This document shows positions 1 through 10,423 of a stretch of DNA of 45,112 nucleotides, piece by piece. This DNA comes from Candidatus Eiseniibacteriota bacterium (GTDB taxonomy: Bacteria > Eisenbacteria > RBG-16-71-46 > SZUA-252): assembly GCA_005893265.1 (NCBI GenBank), contig VBOX01000086.1, forward strand, positions 1 to 45,112. Direction: 5' to 3'. Numbering within the stretch: position 1 is the first letter of the stretch; each line of letters begins with the position of its first letter. The position numbers and the translations under genes were made by a program. Under the pieces are notes generated by a model. The model was not told where the DNA came from. It saw nothing but the letters and a program-made list of their open reading frames with translations, and made no database searches.

Positions 1-2
1 TC

Positions 3-1886
3 CTGATCATCCTCGCACTGCTCGTCACGGTGTACGCGCTGAATTCCAAGAAGCTGGTGAAGAACAACCTTTTCACCTGGTGGACGATCGCACTGATCGT
101 TGGGTTCACGGTGCAGCTCTTCCTGTTGGTGCGGAGCCACCAACACCCCAACGTGAACGAGGGCGCGCCCGAGACGTTCAATACGTGGAAGGACTACCTG
201 CTCCGGAAGCAGTACGGTCCCTCGAACCCGTTCGAACGCCGCGCGGACCCGTGGTACCAGATCGAGCATATGTATCTCCGATACGTCGGCATGCAGTTCA
301 CGCTGACGAGGGGATTCGGGCCTTTCGGACCGGATTCCTTCTGGGTGATCGCCCTGAACTCGATCCCGTATCTCCTCCTGGCCCTCGGCGCCTACTGGAA
401 TTGGAAGCGGGACAAGAAGACCTTCTGGTTTTTCCTGGCGCAGAACTTCGTCATGGGGCCGTTGCTCATCTTCTATCTCAACTTCACGGACCATGAGGTC
501 CGGGAGCGTGACTACTTCTTCACCAATTCCTACCATTTTCTGGCGATCTGGATGGGGATGGGAGCGGCTGGAGTCGTGGAGTGGCTCGCGCGCGCCCTGG
601 AACCGGCCAAGGTCGCGCCCCAGCTCGCCGCCCCGGCCGGTGCCCCGCCCGCGGTGACGGCGATCACGGGGTCATCCGGGGGAATGTGGTCGCACCGCGC
701 GGGCGTAGCGCTCGGAGCGGGCGCGCTGATCGGGATCTCGCTCCTGCCCATGAAGGAAGGGTGGTTCGAGCACGACCGGTCGCGTTTCTACATCGCCCAC
801 GACTACGCTTACAACATGCTCACGCCCTTGGAGCCGGGGGCGATCGTGATCACGAACGGCGACAACGACACCTTCCCGCTCTGGTACATCCAGGAAGTGG
901 AGCACGTCCGCAAGGACGTGCGCGTCGTGAATCTGAGCTTGCTCAACACGCCCTGGTACATCCGGCAGCTTCGCGATCAGGAGCCGCGCGTGCCCTTCTC
1001 CTACAACGACCCGCAGCTCGCCGCGCTCCAGCCCTACCAGGACGAGAAGACCGGCAAGATCATCTGGGTCAAGGACCAGGCCGTGGTGGATCTGGTACGG
1101 ACGAACCAGTGGAAGCGGCCGATCTACCTGGCGGTCACCGTGCCCGAGCAGCTTGGGTTCGAAAAACATCTCATGCTGGAGGGTCTCGTCTTCCGCGTGT
1201 ATCCCCAGGAGATCGGGGAGCACAGCGTCGACGCCAAGAAGACGCTCCACAACCTTTATCACGTGTTCCAATACGTGGGCTTGCTGGACAAGAACCGCAG
1301 CTTCGACTCCACGGTCTACAAGGACGACAACGCCTACAAGCTCGTGCAGAACTACAGTGCGGCGCACGTCCAGGTTGCCTACGAGCTGCAGAAGGCGGGG
1401 CAGGACAAGGACGCGATCTCCTTGCTCAAGGACGCGGTCAAGATGACACCCGATTTCCCCGGGCTCCTCGAGTACCTTGGGAAGGCCTACCAGGATATGG
1501 GGGACACCGCCGAAGCGGAGCGTGTCTTCACGCAGGCGCTGCAGCGCTTCCCCAACTCGGCGGAATTCTATTTCCACCTCGGCGTGATCCACTGGCAGCG
1601 GGGACATAAGGAGCACCGGGCCGATTGGATCGAGCAGGGGCTTCAGGAGCTTCGACGTGCGTGCTCGCTCGACCAGCGCTACTTCGACTGGTTTGGCAGC
1701 CTGTTCAGCGCGCTCTGGATCGAGGGGCGCCACGAGGAGGCGGTGGACGCCCTGCGGACCTGGGCCCGCGCGCATCCCGAGGATCCGCAAGGGAACGCGT
1801 GGCTCCGGAACTACGAGGACTCGCTGAAGGTGCTCTCGGCTCCGCCACGCGGAGGCGCTCGGCGCGGGGCAGGCGGCGCGCGCTGA
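3..1886 (+). CDS. DUF2723-family (TMEM260-like, GT-C-type) membrane protein with C-terminal TPR repeats; 5' truncated by window edge
   Basis: Frame is open and hydrophobic to the window edge (LIILALLVTVYA...). HEVRERDYFF-type motif, multiple TM stretches, TPR-like C-terminus (DAISLLKDAVKMTPDFPGLLEYLGKAYQDMGDTAEAERVF). Confidence 0.8.
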   Translation: MIILALLVTVYALNSKKLVKNNLFTWWTIALIVGFTVQLFLLVRSHQHPNVNEGAPETFNTWKDYLLRKQYGPSNPFERRADPWYQIEHMYLRYVGMQFTLTRGFGPFGPDSFWVIALNSIPYLLLALGAYWNWKRDKKTFWFFLAQNFVMGPLLIFYLNFTDHEVRERDYFFTNSYHFLAIWMGMGAAGVVEWLARALEPAKVAPQLAAPAGAPPAVTAITGSSGGMWSHRAGVALGAGALIGISLLPMKEGWFEHDRSRFYIAHDYAYNMLTPLEPGAIVITNGDNDTFPLWYIQEVEHVRKDVRVVNLSLLNTPWYIRQLRDQEPRVPFSYNDPQLAALQPYQDEKTGKIIWVKDQAVVDLVRTNQWKRPIYLAVTVPEQLGFEKHLMLEGLVFRVYPQEIGEHSVDAKKTLHNLYHVFQYVGLLDKNRSFDSTVYKDDNAYKLVQNYSAAHVQVAYELQKAGQDKDAISLLKDAVKMTPDFPGLLEYLGKAYQDMGDTAEAERVFTQALQRFPNSAEFYFHLGVIHWQRGHKEHRADWIEQGLQELRRACSLDQRYFDWFGSLFSALWIEGRHEEAVDALRTWARAHPEDPQGNAWLRNYEDSLKVLSAPPRGGARRGAGGAR

Positions 1887-1929
1887 CGCCCGAGCCACGT
1901 ACCACGCTGGAGCGGGGTCTCGAATCGCC

Positions 1930-2913
1930 ATGGGAATGGCAAAAGAACACGTGATGGAGGGCGATCGATTGTCCGGGGAGGCGATCTACGACGTGGAAAT
2001 CACGGCGCTCATTCCCGTGTACAACGAGGCGGAGAATCTGAAGCCCCTACTCGAGAAGCTCACCGCGGACCTGCGCGCCCTGGGCAAGACGTACGAGATC
2101 CTGGTCGTGGACGACGGGAGCACCGACGACTCCATCGGAAGGCTCCGCGAGCTTCATCGCTGCATCCCGCATCTCCACGCGATCGTGTTCCGGCGGAACT
2201 ACGGCAAGTCGGCCGCCCTGTCGGTCGGTTTCGCCGCGGCGCGCGGACGCCATCTCGTGACGCTCGACGGGGATTTGCAGGACGACTCCGCGGAGATCGG
2301 GCCGTTGCTTCGGAAGCTCGAGGAGGGCTATGACCTGGTCTCGGGGTGGAAGCAAAAGAGGAAGGATCCCATCACGAAGACGATCCCCTCCAAGCTCTTC
2401 AACGCGGTGACCTCTTGGATGACCGGGGTCAGGCTCCACGACATGAATTGCGGTCTCAAGGCCTACCGCGCCGAGGTCGTCAAGACCCTCCGGCTGCGCG
2501 GTGAGCTGCACCGCTTCATTCCGGTGCTGGCTCACTGGAACGGGTTCCGCACCGGCGAAATCCGAACCGTGCACCACCCCCGGCTTCACGGGACGACGAA
2601 ATTCGGCGCGGCGAGGTTCCTGAACGGCTTCCTCGATCTCCTCGCGGTGATGTTCCTGACGACCAGCTCGAGCCGCCCGCTTCATCTCTTCGGCCGGATC
2701 GGCGTCTTCTTCGCCCTGGTCGGCGCCGCGATCACAATCGGGTTTTCCTGGCGATGGGTCCTGGGGGAAGGGCTCAGGCTCAGACCGGCCCTCCTCTTCG
2801 GGGCGGTGCTCATCATCCTGGGCATCCAGTTCATCTCGATGGGATTCTTGGGCGAGCTCATCGCCAGCACTCGCGCGCACGAGCCCGACTACGCGATTCG
2901 CGAGCGGCTCTAG
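1930..2913 (+). CDS. Family 2 glycosyltransferase, DPM1/GtrB-like with two C-terminal TM helices
   Basis: ALIPVYNEAENL, VVDDGSTDDS, DGDLQDD motifs; two hydrophobic C-terminal segments. Confidence 0.9.
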   Translation: MGMAKEHVMEGDRLSGEAIYDVEITALIPVYNEAENLKPLLEKLTADLRALGKTYEILVVDDGSTDDSIGRLRELHRCIPHLHAIVFRRNYGKSAALSVGFAAARGRHLVTLDGDLQDDSAEIGPLLRKLEEGYDLVSGWKQKRKDPITKTIPSKLFNAVTSWMTGVRLHDMNCGLKAYRAEVVKTLRLRGELHRFIPVLAHWNGFRTGEIRTVHHPRLHGTTKFGAARFLNGFLDLLAVMFLTTSSSRPLHLFGRIGVFFALVGAAITIGFSWRWVLGEGLRLRPALLFGAVLIILGIQFISMGFLGELIASTRAHEPDYAIRERL

Positions 2914-2940
2914 CCGCGTCCCGTACGGGCGAGGGAAGCA

Positions 2941-4080
2941 TTGAAGGCCGCGATCCTGGGCCCCACCTACCCCCACCGAGGCGGGATCGCGCACTACACC
3001 ACCCTCCTTGCCCGCGCGCTCGACCGGCGGCACGAGCTTGCGATCGTTTCCTTCGCGAGGCTCTATCCGCGACTCCTGTTCCCCGGCACGACCCAGTTCG
3101 ACACGAGCGCGAGCACGATCGAGCCCCCGGTCCGTCCGGAGCCGATCCTCGACAGCCTGAACCCTCTGTCGTGGCTCGGCGCCGGGGCGAGACTCCGCGC
3201 CCTAGGGCCGGATTTCATCGTCGTCCCCTGGTGGCATCCCTTCTTCGGTCCGTCGCTCGGGACGGCCGCGCGGCGCGCCCGGCGTCCGGGGAAGCGCACC
3301 GCGCGGATTTTTCTCTGCCATAACGTTTCGCCGCACGAAGCGACGCCGATCGACCGGGCGCTCACCGCGTACGGCCTGGGCGGTGCCGACGCGTTCCTCG
3401 TTCACGCGCGGTCGGAAGAGGAAAAGCTTCGCCGCATCACGCGCGGAAAGCCGATCCGGGTGCACCCGCACCCTTCCTACGAAATCTTCAGCGAACGGGC
3501 ACCGAGCCGGGAAGAGGCCCGTTCGGCCCTTGATCTCCAAGGCCGCGTCCTCCTTTTCTTCGGCCACGTGCGACCGTACAAGGGCCTCGCCGATCTTCTC
3601 TCCGCTCTGAAGCTCGCGCGCCGTGACGCGTGGGATCGCGCGCTCGTCGTGGGGGAATTCTACGAGCCGCTCGAGCGTTACCGTGCGCTCCTCGAGGATC
3701 CGTTGATCAAGGAGCGCGTTCGCGTCGTGAACCGCTACGTGGCGAACGAGGAGGTGGCGCGCTATTTCGCGGCCGCCGACGTGGTCGCGTTGCCGTATCG
3801 CGAGGCGACCGGCTCCGGCATCGCCCAGATCGCGTTCGGCGCGGGCGTTCCGGTGATCGCGACCCGCACCGGCGGATTGGAGGATGTCGTCGAGGAGGGC
3901 GTCTCCGGGCTCCTCGTCCCGCCGGGCGACCCCCCATCGCTCGCGCGCGCGATCGAGCGTTTCTTCGACGATGCCATGTCGGAACGGCTCCGCGAAGGCG
4001 TGGCGCGGAATCGGGGCCGTTTCGGATGGGACGCGCTCGTGGGGGCGCTCGAATCGCTCGCGGCGGAATGCGCATCATGA
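2941..4080 (+). CDS. Family 4 glycosyltransferase (TTG start)
   Basis: N-terminal YPHRGGIAHYT; C-terminal GT4 pattern (FGHVRPYKGLADLL, ADVVALPYREATGSGIAQIAFGAGVPVIATRTGGLEDVVEEGVSGLLVPPGD). Confidence 0.88.
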   Translation: MKAAILGPTYPHRGGIAHYTTLLARALDRRHELAIVSFARLYPRLLFPGTTQFDTSASTIEPPVRPEPILDSLNPLSWLGAGARLRALGPDFIVVPWWHPFFGPSLGTAARRARRPGKRTARIFLCHNVSPHEATPIDRALTAYGLGGADAFLVHARSEEEKLRRITRGKPIRVHPHPSYEIFSERAPSREEARSALDLQGRVLLFFGHVRPYKGLADLLSALKLARRDAWDRALVVGEFYEPLERYRALLEDPLIKERVRVVNRYVANEEVARYFAAADVVALPYREATGSGIAQIAFGAGVPVIATRTGGLEDVVEEGVSGLLVPPGDPPSLARAIERFFDDAMSERLREGVARNRGRFGWDALVGALESLAAECAS

Positions 4081-5024
4081 CCGCGCATCCGACCTGGGCG
4101 GTCGTCCTGGCCATGAACCAGGTCCGGATGACGCGCGAATGCCTCACCTCGGTCTCGGCGCTCGATCCGGGCGCCGAACGCATCGTCCTGGTAGACAACG
4201 GCTCCACGGACGGGACCGCGGGAGCGGTTCGGGCGGAGTTCCCCAACGTCGAGGTTCTCCGCCTCGAGAAGAACCTCTATTTCGCGGGGGGCGTGAACGA
4301 AGGAATCCGGTCGGCGCTCTCGCGCGGCGCGGGCTCGATCCTCCTCCTCAACAACGACGTCGTGCTGGAGCGCTCCGCGCTCGGGAAATTGCGTGCCGCG
4401 CTCGAAGCGGATCCGGCGCGGGCCGCCGTGTCGCCGAAGATCTACTACTACGATCCTCCCGACATGATCTGGTTTGCCGGGGGCGTCGTCGGCCGCGGCC
4501 TCGGGCTGATCCGCCACCGCGGCGCGAACATGAAGGACGAGAAGCTTCGCGACGGGCCCCGCGCGGTCGACTACGTGTCGGGCGCGGCCGCGCTCCTGTC
4601 CAGGGATGCGCTTGAGAAGGTCGGGCTCCTGGATCCGAGCTACGTCATGTACGTGGAGGACGTGGACTGGTGCGCCCGTGCCCGGGAGCAGGGTCGGGTT
4701 CTCTGGTACGAGGCCTCGGCCAAGGTGTGGCACCACGTGTCCGCCACGAGCGGGGGGGGCCTGACGCCCCTCAAGGCCTATTACCGGCTTCGGAGCGGGG
4801 CCCTCTTCCTGGTGCGGCACGCCACGCCTTGGCAGCGAGCGCTCTCGTGGGGTTCCTACCTCGCATGGTCGGGGTGGCTGCTTCTCCTCTCGATCACGCG
4901 TCGTGATTTCAGGTCCGCGGGCGCGCTGGCGCTTGGGTTCGCCGATTTCACGCGGATCCTTTTCGGCGCGCCGCCGCCGCTTCGTACACCCGAGTCATTC
5001 GCTCCGCCAGCAGGTCGACGCTGA
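4077..5024 (+). CDS. Family 2 glycosyltransferase (rhamnosyltransferase-like)
   Basis: LVDNGSTDGT, LLNNDVVLERSAL, YVMYVEDVDWCARARE. Start ATG overlaps the preceding stop (ATGA); the 464-aa ORF in the track starts too far upstream. Confidence 0.87.
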   Translation: MTAHPTWAVVLAMNQVRMTRECLTSVSALDPGAERIVLVDNGSTDGTAGAVRAEFPNVEVLRLEKNLYFAGGVNEGIRSALSRGAGSILLLNNDVVLERSALGKLRAALEADPARAAVSPKIYYYDPPDMIWFAGGVVGRGLGLIRHRGANMKDEKLRDGPRAVDYVSGAAALLSRDALEKVGLLDPSYVMYVEDVDWCARAREQGRVLWYEASAKVWHHVSATSGGGLTPLKAYYRLRSGALFLVRHATPWQRALSWGSYLAWSGWLLLLSITRRDFRSAGALALGFADFTRILFGAPPPLRTPESFAPPAGRR

Positions 5025-6096
5025 ATCGGGCCGCCCTCTCCTTCCCGAGCCGGGAGCGGGCGGCGAGGGCGCCTGGATCGCGGGCAATCGTTTCCAGCCG
5101 CTCCGCGAGCGCCCCCACGTCGCCCGAGGGAAAGGACACCGCGGCGTCCCCGACGACTTCAGGCAGCGCGCCGGCGTCGCTGACCACGCACGGCGTCCCC
5201 AGCGCCATCGCGAGGAGCGGGGGGATGCCGAAACCCTCGTAGCGGGATGGGTAGATGAAAAGCTCCGCGCCCCCCAGGAGCGCGGCCAGATCGGAGTCGG
5301 GGACGTATCCGGGCCAATGCGCGCGCAACCCGTTCGCATTCGCCGATTCCGCCAGGCGATCGGCAAGAGGGTGCCTCGTGCCGGCCAGGACGAGCGCCGG
5401 GGCGCTTCTTCGCTCGGGAAAGGCTCGTGCCACCGCTTCGATGAAGAGCTCGACGCCCTTCCTCGGGTCGAAGCCTCCGAGGTAGAGCCAGTACGGCGCG
5501 CCGCCGTACCTGGATCTCGACTGTGCGATCCGGTCCGCGGGAGCGGGCGTGAGCCATCGGGGTACGGCGCAGGGGACGACTTCGATCTTCGCGGCGGCCT
5601 CGGGGATTCGGGAAGCAATGTCGCGGCGGCTCGCTTCGCTCAGCGTGACGATCGCGGAAGCGTGCCGCGCCGAGGCGCGCACGGCGCGTCGGTAGAGCCA
5701 CTGGTGGAGGAGCGCGGGCTGGGGCCAGGGGACGAGTCGCGGCATCATCCACGGAATCACATCATGGAGGGAGAGAATGGACGGGAAGGGAAGGTCTGCC
5801 GGCACGCCGTGGTTCCAGGTCGCGTGAAAGAGGTCGGGAGGCGGCTTGATCTCGCGCAGAATCCGCGGAAGCTCGCCTGCCTCCCAGCGGATTCTGCCGC
5901 CCCCGGGTCCGGAGGCCCGTACCTCAACCGATTCGGGAAGGGCGCCCGGCTCGACCGGCCGGTCGCTCACGCCGATGAACCTGAAACCGCGCGGGGAGAG
6001 CTCTTCAAGGACCTGGGTCAGGATGAGGCCGATGCCGGTGGCGGGCCCCCGCGCGAGGGGCCTCAGGTCGATCGCGACTCGGATCGGACGGGGCAC
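4948..6096 (-). CDS. Family 4 glycosyltransferase
   Basis: GGFDPRKGVELFIEA, LFIYPSRYEGFGIPPLLAMALGTPCVVSDAGALPEVVGDAAVSFPSGD. GTG start, TGA stop at 4948-4950. Confidence 0.88.
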   Translation of the reverse strand: MPRPIRVAIDLRPLARGPATGIGLILTQVLEELSPRGFRFIGVSDRPVEPGALPESVEVRASGPGGGRIRWEAGELPRILREIKPPPDLFHATWNHGVPADLPFPSILSLHDVIPWMMPRLVPWPQPALLHQWLYRRAVRASARHASAIVTLSEASRRDIASRIPEAAAKIEVVPCAVPRWLTPAPADRIAQSRSRYGGAPYWLYLGGFDPRKGVELFIEAVARAFPERRSAPALVLAGTRHPLADRLAESANANGLRAHWPGYVPDSDLAALLGGAELFIYPSRYEGFGIPPLLAMALGTPCVVSDAGALPEVVGDAAVSFPSGDVGALAERLETIARDPGALAARSRLGKERAARFSVDLLAERMTRVYEAAAARRKGSA

Positions 6097-6104
6097 GCAT
6101 GGGC

Positions 6105-6133
6105 ACGCTACGGGACGCCTGGGGAAAGGTCAA
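6105..6133 (-). promoter_or_regulatory. Candidate sigma70-type promoter TTGACC-N17-TAGCGT for the GT at 4948-6096
   Basis: On - strand: TTGACC = complement of 6128-6133, TAGCGT = complement of 6105-6110; 8 nt from -10 to the GTG at 6096. Confidence 0.5.
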
Positions 6134-6154
6134 CGAGTCCGCGCATCTCACGTC

Positions 6155-6184
6155 TTGACGCTCGATTGCGGCCCCCCGTACTCT
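6155..6184 (+). promoter_or_regulatory. Candidate promoter TTGACG-N18-TACTCT for the GT at 6213
   Basis: TTGACG 6155-6160, TACTCT 6179-6184; GGAGG at 6203-6207 precedes GTG 6213. Confidence 0.4.
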
Positions 6185-6212
6185 GAGACCGTGCACGACC
6201 TCGGAGGCTCAC

Positions 6213-7361
6213 GTGCGTCCCGGCTGGGACGTCGTCTGGCTCAGTGATATTCCGTGGGGGAGTCTCTGGCAAAGGCCGCAGCAGCTCGCCACGAGGTTCC
6301 CGCCTGACTCGCGGATTCTCTTCGTGGAGCCCTGGACCATTGGCCATGCGCCTGCCCTCCGGCCGACTCAGGTCACCGAGCGGATCTCCCGCGTTTCATT
6401 TCCCTTTCTTCCGTTGCACGCGCGCTCGATTCGCTTGAGACGCCTCGCGTACCGGCTCGGAGGCTCGGCGCTCGCGGCTCGGTGCCTATTCGCGGCCCAG
6501 CGCGCGTGGGCAGCGACTCTTCGAGGATTCGGCCGACCCGGGGCGAGGCGCCTGGCGCTCGTGCAGAATTTTCTAGCCCGTCCCTCGCTCCGAACGTTTC
6601 GCCCCGAACGGGTCGTGTACGACATGATCGATGCTCCACTCCACTTCGCCCCCGTGCCGCCGCGTCTTGTGCCGCAGTGGGAGCGGCTCCTCCGCGAGGC
6701 CGACCGCGTTTCCGTCACTTCGCGGCCGCTCGCCCAGCTCGCGCGCTCGGGCGGCGCCCCGAATCCGCGCCCGATCGGGAACGGGGTCGACGTCGTGCGA
6801 TTCCAGGTGGCCGCTCCGGCCGATTCCCTCCCGGGAGACGCGGGCGCGCCGATCCTTGGCTACGTCGGATCGCTCCATTCCTGGTTCGATGTGCCTCTCA
6901 TCGCCACCCTCGCCCGGTCGCTTCCGGGCGCGCGGGTCGTTCTGGTCGGCCCCGCGCACCCCTCGACCCGCGCGGAGCTAGAACGCGTCTCCTCTTCGAC
7001 GCCGAATCTCTTCTGGCTCGGCCTCAAGCCCTACTCCGAGATTCCGTCGATCGTGCGGGCGTTCCGGGTGGGATTGATCCCGTTCCGCCGCACGCCTCTC
7101 ACGGAAGCGGTGAATCCGGTCAAGCTCTACGAGTACGCGGCGGCCGGCGTTCCGTGCGTCACGACACGGTTCACCGATGAGGTCGGGACGTGGGGAGGCG
7201 CGGCGCGCGTCGCGGATTCGGAGGAGGCTTTCGTTGCCTGCGTGAGATCCTTCCTCGAATCGCCCCCGGATCCGACGCCTCTGGTCGCGTTCGCGCGTCT
7301 CCACGATTGGGACGAGATCGCGCGGGAGTTCGTCGCCTTTTGCCTGGAGGACGCCGCGTGA
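6213..7361 (+). CDS. Glycosyltransferase (GT4/GT1-like)
   Basis: WQRPQQLATRFPPDSRILFVEPW N-terminus; GYVGSLHSWFDVPLIATLARSLPGARVVLVGPAHP; VKLYEYAAAGVPCVTT. GGAGG 5 nt before the GTG. Confidence 0.82.
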   Translation: MRPGWDVVWLSDIPWGSLWQRPQQLATRFPPDSRILFVEPWTIGHAPALRPTQVTERISRVSFPFLPLHARSIRLRRLAYRLGGSALAARCLFAAQRAWAATLRGFGRPGARRLALVQNFLARPSLRTFRPERVVYDMIDAPLHFAPVPPRLVPQWERLLREADRVSVTSRPLAQLARSGGAPNPRPIGNGVDVVRFQVAAPADSLPGDAGAPILGYVGSLHSWFDVPLIATLARSLPGARVVLVGPAHPSTRAELERVSSSTPNLFWLGLKPYSEIPSIVRAFRVGLIPFRRTPLTEAVNPVKLYEYAAAGVPCVTTRFTDEVGTWGGAARVADSEEAFVACVRSFLESPPDPTPLVAFARLHDWDEIAREFVAFCLEDAA

Positions 7362-9701
7362 GGCGCCCCTCGCGAGGGGGAACGAGCGCCGTACGGCAGG
7401 CGGGATCCCGCGAAGCCAAGGAGTCCGACCTCTCGCGCTGGGCTTGGGCGGTGGTGGCACTCCTCGTCCTCGTCTTCTTCTATCCAATTACGTTCGGGAA
7501 GGTTTTCCTCACTCCCGATTCGGTCGCTCCGGCCGGATTCGCGCGGGTCGCGCTCGACGCGCTCCAGAACCGGCACGTCTACGCGCTCTGGAATCCGTAT
7601 CACTTCCTGGGAATGCCTTCGTTCGGGAGTCTCGCGTTCGTCCCCTACGTCTATCCTTTGGATCCCGTTTTCGGATTCCTGAACAAGACGCTCCACTTTC
7701 CTGATCTAACCTGGCTTCTCACGCACTACCTGCTGCTTGCGCTCTCCATGCTGGCCCTCTTGAGGGCGCTCGGCGCCTCGACGGAAGGAGCGACCTTAGG
7801 AGCGCTCACGTTCGCGCTCACCCCGAATCTGGTGGCCGTCGGCGTGTTCGGACATGGAAGCCAGATCATGACCGCGGCGTATCTGCCGCTCCTGGTCTTC
7901 CTGCTCGATCGGTTCGTGCGTCGCGGATCGCCCCTTGCCCTCGCCGGGTTCGCCCTGGCGGCGGCGCTTCAACTCCTCCGGGGGCACGTGCAGATCGTCT
8001 TCTACACATGGCTCGCCCTCGGCGGCTACGCGCTCTTTCAAGTGATCCAAGGACTGAGGGAGGGGCAAAGGGGCGCGGTGGTGCGCGCGCCCGTCGGGCT
8101 TCTGGTCGGGCTCCTCTTAGGATTTGGGATGAGCGCCTTCCTCTATCTCCCTACCCACGAATACGCGAAGCTCTCGGTCCGCGGAGGTGGGGAAGGGGGC
8201 GGCGCGGGTCTCGACTACGCGACCCAGTGGTCCTTCCATCCCCGCGAGATCCTCACGTTCGCCATCCCCAGCATGTTCGGCTTCGGCGGCCGTACCTACT
8301 GGGGAAGCATGCCCTTCACCGACTATCCCAACTACATGGGCATCGTGCCGCTCGCGCTCGCCGTCTACGGTGCGATGCGGTGGCGCGGGAGAGTGCGGTG
8401 GTATCTCCTCACGATGGCGGTGGCGGCGCTCCTCATGTCGTTCGGAAAACACTTCCAGCCTCTCTATGCGCTCCTTTACTTCCATTTGCCGTTCTTCAAC
8501 AAGTTCCGGGTCCCCGTCATGATCCTGGTCTTGGTCCAGTTTGCGACCGCTGCCCTCGCCGCGTTCGGGCTCACGAGGGCGCTCGAGCGTGGAGCGACCG
8601 CCAAGGGCAAGGACGTGGACCCCGGTGCTTTGTGGATGCGGGCGGGGGTGTTGTCGGGGGTGGGCGGGGTCGCCGTCGTCGCGCTCCTCCACGCACTCTC
8701 GGGAGCGATCGAGACCGCCGCGACCCAGAGTCGTCCTTCCTTCAGCACGGACCTGGCCCGGCAGGCGATCGACATGGCTTCGCTCGACGCGATCAAGTCG
8801 GGGATCCTCCTCGGGATTGGGTGCATCGCCATCGCGCTCGCGCGACGCGGCCGGATGCGCCGGGTCACGGCGGCGGCGCTGGTTCTCACGGTCACGGTGG
8901 TCGATCTCTGGGTGATCGATCGCAAGATCATGGACGCGCAAGTCGGCTCCCCCCAGGAGTACGCGGAGTATTTCAAGGAAACACCCGAGGTGACCTTTCT
9001 CAAGTCCGACTCCACGCTCTTCCGGGTGCTCCCGATGGATCCGCACGACAGCCGGCTGGCTGCCTACGGCATCGCGTCGGTTATGGGCTACCACCCAGCA
9101 AAGCCCAAGCTGTACCAAGCTTTCGCCGACACCGCGCAGATCATGAGCAGCCTCGACATCCTCCGCTTCCTGAACGTGAAGTACGTGCTCACCGACGGTT
9201 ACATCCCGAAGGACACGCCAGGATTCACGCTGCGGCACGACGGCGAGGTGAAGGTATACGAGCTGGACGGCGCGTTGCCGCGCGCCTATGTGGTGCACCG
9301 ACTCGTCCCCGTGCGGAATGAATCCGTCGCTCTCGCGATGATCCGGACCGGCAATTTTCATCCGACCCATGAAGCGCTCTGGACCGGTCCTGACCCGTTG
9401 CCGCCGATGGCCGAGCCGAGCCAGCCGGACTCCGTCCGGGTGATCCGGTACGACCGTGGACGGCGCGCCCACGACGATCCATCAGGTGGATTACCTGATT
9501 CGCGGCGTCGTGGTCGGCCCCGGCGTGCACAGGATCCGCTTCCACTACGAGCCTCGCGCGCTCCAAGCGGGGATCCGGATTTCCATCGCATCGCTCGCGC
9601 TCACGGTCGTGCTGGCGGGCGCGGGTCTGATCCGCCGGCGCCGTCCCGTGGCCCCGCCGGGCCCCGTAGCGGGCGAGCCTGCGGGAGGATCGCCCGCTTG
9701 A
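7358..9701 (+). CDS. YfhO-family membrane protein, apparently frameshifted with internal loss near 9450
   Basis: GTG 7358 overlaps the previous stop (GTGA). Many TM helices. The C-terminal piece VDGAPTTIHQVDYLIRGVVVGPGVHRIRFHYEP lies in a different frame (9456-9701) and ends in TGA overlapping the next gene's TTG. Confidence 0.75.
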
Positions 9702-10411
9702 AAGCGCTCGTGATCATCCCGACCTACAACGAGCGGGAGAATCTGCCGGAGCTCTTGAGGCGGATCTTCGCGGAAGGGCTGCCGCTCGAGGTGCTCATTG
9801 TCGACGACAATTCGCCCGATGCAACAGGGGCGGCGGCGGACGCCCTGGCCGCGACCGATCCGCGGGTCCACGTCATGCACCGTCCTGGGAAGATGGGGCT
9901 TGGGTCCGCGTATGTCGCGGGCTTCCGCTACGCGATCGAGCACGACTACGACGCGGTGTTCGAGATGGACGCGGATTTCTCACACAATCCGGATTCGCTT
10001 CCGGAGTTTCTGAGGGAGCTCGAGAACGCGGACCTCGTGGTCGGATCGCGGTATCTGCACGGTGTCACGGTCGTGAACTGGCCGCTGAAGCGACTGATCC
10101 TCTCCTACCTCGCGAACGTGTACTGCCGCGTCATCACGGGCATGCCCATCAAGGACGCGACCGGCGGATTCAAGTGCTTCCGCCGACAGGTGCTCGAATC
10201 GCTCGACTTGAGCCACGTCAGATCGGACGGCTACGGCTTTCAGATCGAGATCAATTTCAAAGCGTGGAGAAAGGGATTCCGCATCCGCGAGATTCCGATT
10301 CTCTTCGTCGACCGTCGCGCGGGGGAATCCAAGATGTCACGGCGGATCGTATGGGAAGCCGCGTGGATGGTCTGGAGGCTCCGCGTCCTCGACCTGCTCG
10401 GCGCCCTCTAG
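9698..10411 (+). CDS. Polyprenol-phosphate mannosyltransferase-like GT2 (DPM1 family)
   Basis: LKALVIIPTYNERENLPELL, VDDNSPDATG, FEMDADFSHNPDSLPEFL, VGSRYLHGVTVVNWPLKRLILS. TTG start 9698. Confidence 0.88.
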   Translation: MKALVIIPTYNERENLPELLRRIFAEGLPLEVLIVDDNSPDATGAAADALAATDPRVHVMHRPGKMGLGSAYVAGFRYAIEHDYDAVFEMDADFSHNPDSLPEFLRELENADLVVGSRYLHGVTVVNWPLKRLILSYLANVYCRVITGMPIKDATGGFKCFRRQVLESLDLSHVRSDGYGFQIEINFKAWRKGFRIREIPILFVDRRAGESKMSRRIVWEAAWMVWRLRVLDLLGAL

Positions 10412-10423
10412 GCTGGACCACCC

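Noticed and set aside
672-1931. 419-aa minus-strand ORF opposite the DUF2723 gene
   Set aside because: Antisense shadow ORF typical of high-GC DNA; Arg/Pro/Val-rich without recognisable motifs; the plus strand has a clear protein family.
7190-10411. 1073-aa single ORF as a genuine YfhO-GT2 fusion protein
   Set aside because: The middle ~80 residues are low-complexity out-of-frame sequence; the true YfhO C-terminus is in another frame and ends with a TTGA overlap at the GT2 start.
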